A stretch of DNA of 10,778 bases from Firmicutes bacterium CAG:238 (GCA_000435615.1 FR882012.1:52638-63415); one strand, 5' to 3'. Positions 1 through 6,623 are shown, counted from the first letter of the stretch. The notes: a model not told the origin generated them from the sequence alone. Made by a program: numbers and translations.

Positions 1-1
1 A

Positions 2-763
2 ATCCGAAGAGACTTGACTGTTACAGAGAAAGAAATACAGGAGCTATGCAGGCAGATGAAGCAGGTCGCAATTGCGAATGCTAAGACCGAAGCGCAGAAG
101 GCTGCGGTAAAGGATTTGACGAAGAATCAGCTCCTCAGCTGGGGACTTCTTGCAGAAGATGAGGATGGCTGCATCCACCCGACAAACGGATATGTTTTTC
201 TGCAGGGAAAAGACGAATTCCTTTCACAAATTCAATGCGGGATGTTTAAAGGGAAAAACAGGGCTGTCTTCGTTGATAAAAGGGAATATACCGGGCCGCT
301 TTGGCAGCAGATTGAGGATACGTTTCAGTTCGCACTGCGAAATATCCACCTGGGTGCGAGGATTGAAGGAATCTACAGGCAGGACATCTACGAGCTGCCG
401 CCGGACAGCATACGGGAACTGATTATCAATGCCGTAATGAACTGCAGCTTTCTCCAAAATTCTCATATACAGGTTGCGGTTTATGATGACCGACTGGAAA
501 TCACCTCGCCGGGAGGGCTGCTTCCGGGCATGACGATAGAACGAATGAAAGAAGGATATTCAAAGATTCGAAACCGTGCACTGGCGCATGCCTTTCTGTA
601 TATGAATATGATTGAGGCATGGGGAAGCGGAATTCCGAAGCTGATGGAGAGCATGCGCAAATACGGACTGGAGGAACCGGAGTTTATTGATATGGGAATC
701 GGCTTGCGGATTAATCTTTATCGTAAGGATATCCATTCAACTTCGATGCCATTTCAAAGATAA
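2..763 (+). CDS. AlbA_2/RecG-C-like ATP-binding protein, 5' end outside window
   Basis: The reading frame is open to the window edge, so this is probably the C-terminal part of a longer protein. A TTG at 14 could start a 249-residue product, but no clear Shine-Dalgarno site is visible before it. Counting from that TTG, residues 130-245 resemble the C-terminal GHKL-type ATPase module of the AlbA_2/'RecG-like C-terminal' proteins: REL.INAV (134-141), the DDR turn (158-160), SPGG (165-168), KIRN (184-187) and an IEAWGSGIPKL block (200-210). Members usually carry an N-terminal AlbA_2 (schlafen-like) domain, which would lie upstream of the window; many also end in a winged helix, absent here, since the frame stops about 15 residues after the ATPase fold. 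The usual HRSY/HRDY motif after NAV reads NCSF (143-146), so nucleotide binding may be impaired. Family roles are poorly defined (regulation, defence, mobile-element cargo). The stop lies 21 bases before the Fic gene, suggesting cotranscription. Family assignment is firm; function is not known. Confidence 0.75.
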   Translation: MRRDLTVTEKEIQELCRQMKQVAIANAKTEAQKAAVKDLTKNQLLSWGLLAEDEDGCIHPTNGYVFLQGKDEFLSQIQCGMFKGKNRAVFVDKREYTGPLWQQIEDTFQFALRNIHLGARIEGIYRQDIYELPPDSIRELIINAVMNCSFLQNSHIQVAVYDDRLEITSPGGLLPGMTIERMKEGYSKIRNRALAHAFLYMNMIEAWGSGIPKLMESMRKYGLEEPEFIDMGIGLRINLYRKDIHSTSMPFQR

Positions 764-784
764 ACATTTCGACAAGGAGAAAAG

Positions 785-1897
785 ATGCACAGAGATCCAT
801 TTAAAGACTATATAAAACAATCGGAACCGAGCATAAGAGAAAAAGGCTATGCTTGGCACACGGCTATCGGACTACAGTCTGTGGACGGCCTAAAACCGTC
901 CAAATATCTGATTCACACTGCCATTAAAAATATCGAAGGCGAAATATCAATTGAGGATGCCCAAGAGTTATTAAACACTTACTATGAGCAGAGCTCCGGA
1001 AAGGACGGGCAGAACAGAACCGAGGAAGCGGATAAAGTTTCTCTGCGAATAGCTAAGTTATTATCAGAAAAAGCATTTTCTTTTACGCCGAATGAATATA
1101 TTTCCATTCATAAGAAACTTTTTACAGGGATTTATAGGCATGCAGGAAGCCTGCGAGACTACAATATTACGAAAAAAGAATGGGTTCTTGACGGCGCAAC
1201 TGTGTTATACGGGAGCGCATCCGAACTTCGGACAACTTTAGAATATGATTTTTCTGAAGAAAAGAAATTTGACTACAAAGGTCTCAGTATGGATGAGATA
1301 ATTCGACACCTCGCAATTTTTGTCTCAAGATTATGGCAGATTCATGTTTTCGGGGAAGGCAATACAAGAACAACAGCGGTCTTTTTTATAAAATATCTGA
1401 AAACATTGGGATTTGATGTGACAAATGATATTTTTGCGGAAAACGCGTGGTACTTTAGAAATGCCCTTGTCAGAGCAAACTATAACGACTTAAAAAATGA
1501 CATCCACGAAACAACAGAATATCTTGAACTTTTTCTTAAAAATCTTCTGCTTGATGAAAAAAATGAACTGCATAACCGAAGTATGCATGTCAGCAGCAAG
1601 CTTTATGTAAAGGAAGAAGTGAATATTTATGATGTAAAAGCGAATATTGAAACATCAAAAGCGAATATTCAGAAGAAATTATCGAATATTGACGATGAAA
1701 TATTCGATAAGACAATAGCACATATTATGGCTTTATATGATAAATACGGAACAAGCGAAATGTTTAATCGCAAAGATGTTGAGACTGCAACAGGTCTGAA
1801 AGCAACAAGAGCGTATGAAATTGTAAAGCTTCTGCTGGATAATGGGATTATCAGACTTGTGAAAGGGCATGGCAAAGGAAAGTATAGTTTTAAATAA
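785..1897 (+). CDS. Fic-domain protein with C-terminal winged-helix-like region
   Basis: This 370-residue protein starts at an ATG preceded by AAGGAGA (774-780). Fic enzymes usually transfer AMP or another nucleotide-derived group to target proteins. The Fic motif is at residues 187-195: H187, F189, E191, G192, N193, R195. The second arginine of the textbook HxFx(D/E)GNGRxxR motif is Ala198. Residues 116-155 (GIYRHAG, RDYNITKKEW, YGSASELR) form the conserved region before the motif, likely including the flap that positions targets. The N-terminal helices (residues 23-66) resemble a fused VbhA-type antitoxin helix, but its inhibitory (S/T)xxxE(G/N) reads LQSVDG. Residues 280-308 form a heptad-like linker with Asn-Ile every seven residues. 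Residues 311-370 look like a winged helix (YEIVKLLLDNGIIRLVKGHGKGKY), so DNA binding and self-regulation are plausible. This architecture recurs in Bacillota Fic proteins from accessory regions; the target is unknown. The gene looks more A/T-rich than the core genes downstream, consistent with transfer. Confidence 0.92.
   Translation: MHRDPFKDYIKQSEPSIREKGYAWHTAIGLQSVDGLKPSKYLIHTAIKNIEGEISIEDAQELLNTYYEQSSGKDGQNRTEEADKVSLRIAKLLSEKAFSFTPNEYISIHKKLFTGIYRHAGSLRDYNITKKEWVLDGATVLYGSASELRTTLEYDFSEEKKFDYKGLSMDEIIRHLAIFVSRLWQIHVFGEGNTRTTAVFFIKYLKTLGFDVTNDIFAENAWYFRNALVRANYNDLKNDIHETTEYLELFLKNLLLDEKNELHNRSMHVSSKLYVKEEVNIYDVKANIETSKANIQKKLSNIDDEIFDKTIAHIMALYDKYGTSEMFNRKDVETATGLKATRAYEIVKLLLDNGIIRLVKGHGKGKYSFK
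1621..1690 (+). repeat. Four-copy 21-base periodic repeat inside the Fic gene
   Basis: AATATT occurs at 1622, 1643, 1664 and 1685, exactly 21 bases apart. The two central copies share the 13-mer AAAAGCGAATATT (1636-1648 and 1657-1669), and CGAATATT recurs at 1683-1690. The period equals seven codons and encodes Asn-Ile at residues 280-281, 287-288, 294-295 and 301-302. It behaves as an in-frame heptad array linking the Fic core to the C-terminal winged-helix-like region. The last copy also pairs with AATATTCG at 1699-1706 as an 8-base inverted repeat. Confidence 0.85.
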
Positions 1898-1963
1898 CGA
1901 ATGAAAGCATATTAAATAAAGAAGGATGCAGGATTGTTAAAACTTTATTTTACGAAAACCCCA

Positions 1964-1992
1964 TTGAAATAGAGATTTCTAAGGTGTATAAT
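1964..1992 (+). promoter_or_regulatory. Predicted sigma-A promoter of ackA
   Basis: TTGAAA (1964-1969) and a perfect TATAAT (1987-1992) are separated by exactly 17 bases. The -10 box ends 55 bases before the ackA ATG, leaving an A/T-rich leader of roughly 50 bases. This implies ackA is transcribed independently of the Fic gene. The rest of 1898-2047 shows no gene or strong hairpin. Confidence 0.8.
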
Positions 1993-2047
1993 TAATTGCT
2001 TGAATTTGTTAATTAATTTGTAAAATTTTAATATACGGAGGAAAAAA

Positions 2048-3250
2048 ATGAAAGTTTTAGTAATTAACTGCGGCAGCTCTTCGTTAAAATATCAAGTTCT
2101 TGATATGACAAACGAAAATCTGCTTTGCAAAGGCTTAGTTGAAAGAATCGGCATGGACGGTTCCGTAATAGGTCACGAAAAGATCGGACAGGAAAAGATT
2201 AAGAACGAAGTTCCTATGAAGGATCACAAGGATGCAATCGCACAGGTTCTTGCTGCAATTCAGGATCCGGAACACGGCGTAATCAAGTCCATGGACGAAC
2301 TCGGAGCTGTAGGACACAGAGTTGTTCATGCAGGCGAAAAGTATGCATCTTCTGTTTTAATCACCGAAGACGTTATCAAAGCTCTCGAAGAGTGCGTAGA
2401 ACTCGCACCGCTTCACAACCCACCTAACCTTTTAGGCATCGCAGCCTGCAAGGAACTGATGCCGACAACTCCGATGGTAGGTGTTTTCGATACTGCATTC
2501 CACCAGACAATGCCGCCTGAAGCTTATATTTATGCACTTCCGTATGAATACTATACAAAATACGGAATCAGAAGATACGGCTTCCACGGAACTTCTCACA
2601 AATATGTAGCAGAAAAGGCTGCTCAGATGCTGAATGTAAACCTTGATGATTTGAAGATTATCACTTGCCACCTTGGAAACGGTGCTTCCGTATCCGCAAT
2701 CAAGAGAGGCAAATGTATCGATACATCCATGGGATTCACACCGCTTGAAGGTCTCGTAATGGGAACAAGATCCGGAGACATTGACCCGGCTATCGTTACA
2801 TATATCAGAGAAAAAGAAGGTCTTCCGCAGGGTAAAGCAAACGAAATCCTGAACAAGAAATCCGGCGTACTCGGCATTTCCGGCGTATCCAGTGATTTCA
2901 GAGACCTTGAAGAAGCCGTTGCTGAAGGAAACGAAAGAGCAGCTCTTGCACTCAAAGTATTCGCACACAAAGTTAAGTTCTATATCGGAGCTTACATTGC
3001 AGAAATGAACGGCGTAGATGCAATCGTATTCACAGCAGGTGTTGGTGAAAATGACGTTACAATGAGAGAACTCATCTGTAACGAAATGGGCAACCTCGGA
3101 ATCAAGCTTGACCTTGTTAAGAATAAGGTAAGAGGTAAGGAAACTGTAATCTCCATGGATGATTCCAGAGTTAAGATTCTTCTTATCCCTACAAACGAAG
3201 AGCTTATGATTGCAAGAGATACTTATAATATCGTAAGAGGCCTCAGATAA
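2048..3250 (+). CDS. ackA: Acetate kinase
   Basis: AckA interconverts acetyl phosphate plus ADP with acetate plus ATP in the cytoplasm, the substrate-level phosphorylation step of acetate fermentation. The 400-residue length is normal for the family. Every residue known to be catalytic in the Methanosarcina thermophila enzyme is at the same number here: Asn7, Arg91, His123, Asp148, His180, Arg241 and Glu384. The two family signatures are visible as VINCGSSSLKYQ near the N-terminus and RRYGFHGTSHKYV around residue 180, with the phosphate-binding HLGNGASV at 208-215. The start is supported by GGAGG (2037-2041) six bases upstream and by the promoter at 1964-1992. The partner gene pta is not adjacent, so acetyl phosphate must be supplied from a gene elsewhere. 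The next gene is rpmF, as in many Bacillota, but with its own promoter. No clear terminator follows ackA, so some readthrough into rpmF is possible. Confidence 0.98.
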   Translation: MKVLVINCGSSSLKYQVLDMTNENLLCKGLVERIGMDGSVIGHEKIGQEKIKNEVPMKDHKDAIAQVLAAIQDPEHGVIKSMDELGAVGHRVVHAGEKYASSVLITEDVIKALEECVELAPLHNPPNLLGIAACKELMPTTPMVGVFDTAFHQTMPPEAYIYALPYEYYTKYGIRRYGFHGTSHKYVAEKAAQMLNVNLDDLKIITCHLGNGASVSAIKRGKCIDTSMGFTPLEGLVMGTRSGDIDPAIVTYIREKEGLPQGKANEILNKKSGVLGISGVSSDFRDLEEAVAEGNERAALALKVFAHKVKFYIGAYIAEMNGVDAIVFTAGVGENDVTMRELICNEMGNLGIKLDLVKNKVRGKETVISMDDSRVKILLIPTNEELMIARDTYNIVRGLR

Positions 3251-3258
3251 TCAAAAAT

Positions 3259-3313
3259 ATTTGTCAAAACCATCTATTTTTAAGAGATATAGTGAAATTA
3301 GTTGTTGACAAAT
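3259..3313. repeat. 9-base inverted repeat overlapping the rpmF promoter
   Basis: ATTTGTCAA (3259-3267) is repeated as its exact reverse complement TTGACAAAT (3305-3313), with 37 bases between the arms. The right arm contains the whole -35 box of the predicted rpmF promoter. This could be a pair of operator half-sites bridged by a repressor, or chance in A/T-rich DNA. It is too widely spaced and too A/T-rich to be a convincing terminator. Confidence 0.4.
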
Positions 3314-3334
3314 GATGTAATTTCAGTATATACT
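3305..3334 (+). promoter_or_regulatory. Predicted sigma-A promoter of rpmF
   Basis: A perfect TTGACA (3305-3310) lies 18 bases before TATACT (3329-3334). The overlapping TATATA at 3327-3332 would give a 16-base spacer instead. The leader to the rpmF start would be about 55 bases. It lets the ribosomal protein gene be expressed independently of ackA. Confidence 0.7.
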
Positions 3335-3396
3335 CTAATAGTTGACGATTATTGAGATTAATATAAAGAGAATACTCACGAGGGAGGTGTTACGAT

Positions 3397-3579
3397 ATGG
3401 CAGTACCTAAACGAAGAACTTCTAAAGCTAGAAGAGATAAAAGAAGATCACCGAATATGAAGAAGACAGCACCTGGATTAGCAATTTGTCCACAGTGTCA
3501 CGAACCGAAACTTCCACATAGAGTTTGCCCGAACTGCAACTACTATGACGGAAAAGAAGTTGTAGCAACTGAAGCGTAA
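3397..3579 (+). CDS. rpmF: 50S ribosomal protein L32
   Basis: The 60-residue product is a full-length bacterial L32, a small protein of the large ribosomal subunit. The N-terminus MAVPKRRTSKARRDKRR is the conserved basic tail that contacts 23S rRNA. Cys31, Cys34, Cys44 and Cys47 (CPQC and CPNC pairs) form a zinc ribbon, so this is the zinc-binding (C+) paralogue rather than the zinc-independent form some bacteria make under zinc starvation. The ATG follows a strong AGGGAGGTG (3381-3389). Many Bacillota place a DUF177 (YceD) gene just before rpmF; here only 146 noncoding bases separate it from ackA. A strong intrinsic terminator follows. Confidence 0.97.
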   Translation: MAVPKRRTSKARRDKRRSPNMKKTAPGLAICPQCHEPKLPHRVCPNCNYYDGKEVVATEA

Positions 3580-3599
3580 TTTCATAACGGAATGACTTT

Positions 3600-3627
3600 A
3601 ACGGCAGACTTAATAGTCTGCCGTTTT
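3600..3627 (+). terminator. Intrinsic terminator after rpmF
   Basis: A perfect 11-base-pair stem, AACGGCAGACT (3600-3610) with AGTCTGCCGTT (3615-3625), closes a TAAT loop and runs into a short T tract (TTTT at 3624-3627). It sits 20 bases after the rpmF stop. The same stem lies just beyond the dapA stop on the other strand, but there it is followed by AAAG rather than T residues, so termination of dapA would be weaker. Confidence 0.88.
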
Positions 3628-3640
3628 GTAATGAAATCAT

Positions 3641-4519
3641 TTATAATATTCCGTAATTGCGCAGCTCGTCATATAATGCAAATTGGGTTTTACTGCTTGG
3701 CGGACAGAGCGGGAGTCTGTATTCCAGACCGCATTTTCCCATCATGCTCAGAGCCGCTTTTATCGGGATTGGGTTTACCTCACTGAAAATCACATCAATC
3801 AAAGGTTTGAGAGCAACCTGTTCGAGGCCCGCATCTGCAACCTTTCCATCAAGAAAATCATGTATCATCAGACTGTAGCGCGCAGGGATAATATTGGAAA
3901 CCGTTGAAATACAGCCCATGCCGCCGAGCGACAGGATGGGCACGGTTTGGTCGTCATTTCCGGAGTAAATGTTGAAATTATCACCGATATGCATTGCCAT
4001 TTTACATATCTGCGAAATGTTTCCGGAAGCCTCCTTCAATCCGATTATGTTCGGGTGTTCCTTCAATATGTCCACGGCTGCAGATGTCATATTTACACCC
4101 GTTCTGGAAGGAACGGAGTACATGATGATAGGCGTTGTTACGGCGTTTGCAATTTTTTCAAAGTGAGAAATTAAGCCGTTTTCGGTACATTTGTTGTAGT
4201 ATGGGGTAATGATGAGAAGTCCGTCCGCACCGAGTGCTTCGACCTCCTTTGTAAGTTCAAGGGTGCTTTCTGTGCAGTTTCCGCCGGTGCCTGCGATGAC
4301 AGGGACGCGTCCGGCCGTCAAATCTATGGTGAATTTCGTAAGTTCAAGTTTTTCTTTTTTGGAGAGAGTGGAAGCCTCTCCTGTGGTTCCGCAGACCACA
4401 AGGGCGTCGATTCCCTGCGAAATCTGCCATTCTATAAGTTTTCCCATGGAAACATAGTCGATTTTGCCGTCTTTAAACGGAGTTATCAGGGCGGTTGCCG
4501 CACCTTTAAACAATGTCAA
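3641..4519 (-). CDS. dapA: 4-hydroxy-tetrahydrodipicolinate synthase
   Basis: DapA condenses pyruvate with aspartate semialdehyde, the first step committed to diaminopimelate and lysine; it is a cytoplasmic TIM-barrel aldolase, usually tetrameric. With the TTG start at 4519 the product has 292 residues, typical for the family. Key residues are present: Thr45-Thr46 in CGTTGE, Tyr108 in YYNK, Tyr134, Arg139 in PSRTG, and the Schiff-base Lys162 in GLKEASGN. Two small departures are visible: YSVPSRTG where YNVPSRTG is common, and YYNKCT where YYNKPT is common; neither removes a catalytic residue. A frame-extending GTG at 4526-4528 overlaps the Shine-Dalgarno GGAGG itself, so TTG at 4519, eight bases from GGAGG, is the better start; a second TTG at 4513 is possible. 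It diverges from asd, which makes its substrate. Confidence 0.96.
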   Translation of the reverse strand: MTLFKGAATALITPFKDGKIDYVSMGKLIEWQISQGIDALVVCGTTGEASTLSKKEKLELTKFTIDLTAGRVPVIAGTGGNCTESTLELTKEVEALGADGLLIITPYYNKCTENGLISHFEKIANAVTTPIIMYSVPSRTGVNMTSAAVDILKEHPNIIGLKEASGNISQICKMAMHIGDNFNIYSGNDDQTVPILSLGGMGCISTVSNIIPARYSLMIHDFLDGKVADAGLEQVALKPLIDVIFSEVNPIPIKAALSMMGKCGLEYRLPLCPPSSKTQFALYDELRNYGIL

Positions 4520-4527
4520 AAAAATCA

Positions 4528-4532
4528 CCTCC
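4528..4532 (-). promoter_or_regulatory. Ribosome binding site fixing the dapA TTG start
   Basis: On the - strand GGAGG spans 4532 to 4528. Eight bases separate it from TTG at 4519. The longer GTG candidate (4528-4526) shares a base with this site and cannot use it, which decides the start. Confidence 0.75.
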
Positions 4533-4557
4533 GTTTTTTAAAAAAATTCGTTAAATT

Positions 4558-4586
4558 ATTATATGAAGCATACGCTATTTTGTTGA
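4558..4586 (-). promoter_or_regulatory. Predicted dapA promoter
   Basis: Read on the - strand, TATAAT (4563 to 4558) lies 17 bases after TCAACA (4586 to 4581), which matches TTGACA at four of six positions. The leader would be about 30 bases, too short for a lysine riboswitch. Its -35 box overlaps that of the asd promoter on the other strand. Confidence 0.6.
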
Positions 4587-4611
4587 AATACATGCGAAAA
4601 GGTGGTACAAT
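4583..4611 (+). promoter_or_regulatory. Predicted asd promoter
   Basis: TTGAAA (4583-4588) and TACAAT (4606-4611) are separated by 17 bases. The leader to the asd ATG would be about 64 bases, with no room for an L-box riboswitch. It probably also drives the genes downstream of asd, since no terminator is seen between them. Confidence 0.7.
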
Positions 4612-4681
4612 AAATTGTCATAGAATATTATGGATAAGAGTATCAAAATATTAGAAATATAAGGATAGAGAGGGTAGAAAA

Positions 4682-5767
4682 ATGAGTGAAAAATTAAGAG
4701 TGGGAATACTTGGAGCAACAGGCATGGTCGGACAGCGGTTTATCGCACTTTTGGAAAATCACCCATGGTTTGAGGTTGTGACATTGGCGGCAAGCGGAAG
4801 AAGCGCGGGGCTTCCTTATGAAAAAGCCGTAGAAGGCAGATGGAAGATGGATACGCCGATGCCGGAAGCTGTAAAGAATATTACCGTAATGAATGTAAAT
4901 GAGGTCGAAAAGGTTGCAGAAACCGTAGACTTCGTATTCAGTGCCGTTGACATGAGCAAGGATGAAATAAAGGCAATCGAAGAAGCTTATGCCAAAACCG
5001 AAACTCCGGTTGTTTCCAACAACAGTGCGCATCGCTGGACGCCGGATGTTCCGATGGTAATTCCGGAAATTAACCCGCAGCATTTCGAGGTAATCGAACA
5101 TCAGAAAAAACGCCTGGGCACGAAGCGCGGCTTCATTGCAGTTAAGCCGAACTGCTCGATTCAGAGCTATGTGCCGGCTTTGGACGCATGGAAAGAATTC
5201 GAGCCGTACGAATGTGTCATCACGACTTATCAGGCAATTTCAGGAGCAGGCAAGGACTTCAAGTCATGGCCGGAAATGGTGGAAAATATTATTCCTTACA
5301 TCGGCGGAGAAGAAGAAAAGAGCGAACAGGAACCGTTGAAAATCTGGGGTCACATTGAGAACGGCGAAATCGTCAAAGCGAAGGAGCCGAAGATTACCTG
5401 CCAGTGCGTCAGAGTTCCGGTACTTAACGGACATACCGCCGCAGGCTTCGTAAAATTCAGAAAGAAACCGACGAAAGAGCAGCTGATTGAAAAGCTGAAT
5501 GCACAGAAAGGTTTCCCACAGGAGGAAAAACTTCCGATGGCACCGGAACAGTTTATCAAGTACTTCGAAGAGGATGATCACCCGCAGGTAAAGGCGGATG
5601 TGGGCAGAGATAAGGGCATGGGAATTTCCATCGGCAGACTCAGAGAAGACAGCATCTACGATTTTAAATTTATCGGACTGTCACATAACACTGTAAGAGG
5701 AGCTGCAGGCGGCGCAATTCTTTGCGCGGAAACGCTGAAGGCAAAAGGCTGCATCACCAAAAAATAA
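4682..5767 (+). CDS. asd: Aspartate-semialdehyde dehydrogenase, archaeal/eukaryotic-type
   Basis: Asd reduces L-aspartyl-4-phosphate with NADPH to aspartate 4-semialdehyde, the branch point to lysine/diaminopimelate (via DapA, encoded divergently next door) and to threonine and methionine. The 361-residue protein has the dinucleotide-binding GATGMVG at 11-17, the catalytic Cys158 in KPNCS and the likely catalytic His251 in VLNGHTA. Its length, SNNSAHRW (112-119) and GLSHNTVRGAAGG near the C-terminus place it in the branch described from archaea and fungi rather than the shorter E. coli/Bacillus branch; I recognise close relatives in Lachnospiraceae and similar clostridia. The ATG follows a moderate GAGAGGG (4668-4674). 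No defect is visible. uppP starts 22 bases after its stop. Confidence 0.96.
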   Translation: MSEKLRVGILGATGMVGQRFIALLENHPWFEVVTLAASGRSAGLPYEKAVEGRWKMDTPMPEAVKNITVMNVNEVEKVAETVDFVFSAVDMSKDEIKAIEEAYAKTETPVVSNNSAHRWTPDVPMVIPEINPQHFEVIEHQKKRLGTKRGFIAVKPNCSIQSYVPALDAWKEFEPYECVITTYQAISGAGKDFKSWPEMVENIIPYIGGEEEKSEQEPLKIWGHIENGEIVKAKEPKITCQCVRVPVLNGHTAAGFVKFRKKPTKEQLIEKLNAQKGFPQEEKLPMAPEQFIKYFEEDDHPQVKADVGRDKGMGISIGRLREDSIYDFKFIGLSHNTVRGAAGGAILCAETLKAKGCITKK

Positions 5768-5789
5768 AAGAAAAGGAAAGTAAGAAAGC

Positions 5790-6623
5790 ATGACATATTT
5801 TGAAGCGACCGTTTTAGGTCTTGTTCAGGGACTTGCGGAGTTCCTGCCGATAAGCAGCTCGGGGCATCTTGCCCTGCTGCAGAACTGGTTCGGAATTGAT
5901 GAGACAAAGGTTTTGTTATTCACGGTGCTGCTGCATGTGGGAACCTTGATTTCCGTTTTCATCATGTATTGGAAGGATATTTGGGAACTCATTGTGGAAC
6001 TTGTGCTTACAATCAAGGATCTCTGCACGGGCAAGGGCCTGCGGGTGGAGGAACGTCCGGTAAGGAAACTCGGAGTTATGATTATCGTTGCAACAATCCC
6101 TACGGCAATTATCGGATTTTTGTTTAACGACTTCTTCGATTCGCTTTACACATCCGTAATTCCAATCGGCGTCGGACTGATTATTACGGGATTCCTGCTT
6201 GTTTTTGCAGAAAAAAAAGGCGAGTCTGACAGAGGAATCAAGCAAATGAATTTGAAAAATGCGATTTTCATCGGAACCGTGCAGGGAATTGCGATTTGTC
6301 CGGGAATATCAAGATCGGGTTCCACGCTGTTTGGAAGCCTTATCTGCGATTTGGACAGAAAATTTGCGGTTAAGTTTGTATTCCTCATTTCGATTCCGTC
6401 CATACTCGGATCAGCAATCTTAGAAGCACCTGCTGCCATCGAAGCGGGGGTATCCTTATCTCAGCTCGGACCGGTGCTTTGGGGAATGGCAGTTGCGGCA
6501 GCTGCCGGGATCTTTGCAATTAAGTCCATGATAAAAATTGTTTCAGACAAAAAGCTGAGCTGGTTTTCATACTATGTTTGGATTTTGGGATTGGTTGTTG
6601 TTATTTACGGAATTGTTGCTTAG
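5790..6623 (+). CDS. uppP: Undecaprenyl-diphosphate phosphatase
   Basis: UppP (BacA) is an integral membrane enzyme that dephosphorylates undecaprenyl diphosphate so that the lipid carrier can be reused for peptidoglycan and other wall polymers; overproduction gives bacitracin resistance in several bacteria. The 277 residues match the family. The first conserved motif runs from Gln13 to His26 (QGLAEFLPISSSGH), with Glu17 and His26 as candidate active-site residues; Gln13 stands where the E. coli enzyme has the first glutamate of the (E/Q)xxxE motif, an accepted variant. The second motif, PGISRSGST, is at 161-169 with Arg165 matching E. coli Arg174. Several hydrophobic helices fill the rest. 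The Shine-Dalgarno AAGGAAAG (5773-5780) is modest. It sits 22 bases after asd, probably in one transcript. Confidence 0.96.
   Translation: MTYFEATVLGLVQGLAEFLPISSSGHLALLQNWFGIDETKVLLFTVLLHVGTLISVFIMYWKDIWELIVELVLTIKDLCTGKGLRVEERPVRKLGVMIIVATIPTAIIGFLFNDFFDSLYTSVIPIGVGLIITGFLLVFAEKKGESDRGIKQMNLKNAIFIGTVQGIAICPGISRSGSTLFGSLICDLDRKFAVKFVFLISIPSILGSAILEAPAAIEAGVSLSQLGPVLWGMAVAAAAGIFAIKSMIKIVSDKKLSWFSYYVWILGLVVVIYGIVA

Noticed and set aside
1914..1950. AAATAAAG and CTTTATTT arms as a terminator after the Fic gene
   Set aside because: Eight A/T-rich pairs around a 21-base loop make a very weak stem; not distinguishable from chance in this composition.
2432..2970. Long open frames antisense to ackA
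   Set aside because: They lie opposite a fully conserved acetate kinase, have no recognisable motif or ribosome binding site, and are explained by its codon bias.
3342..3367. A second rpmF promoter using TTGACG at 3342
   Set aside because: The nearest -10-like TATAAA is only 14 bases away, too close for a sigma-A promoter; the TTGACA at 3305 fits far better.
4534..4545. TTTTTTAAAAAA palindrome upstream of dapA as an operator or terminator
   Set aside because: It is a simple A/T run between the -10 box and the ribosome binding site, with no G/C stem and no support as a binding site.
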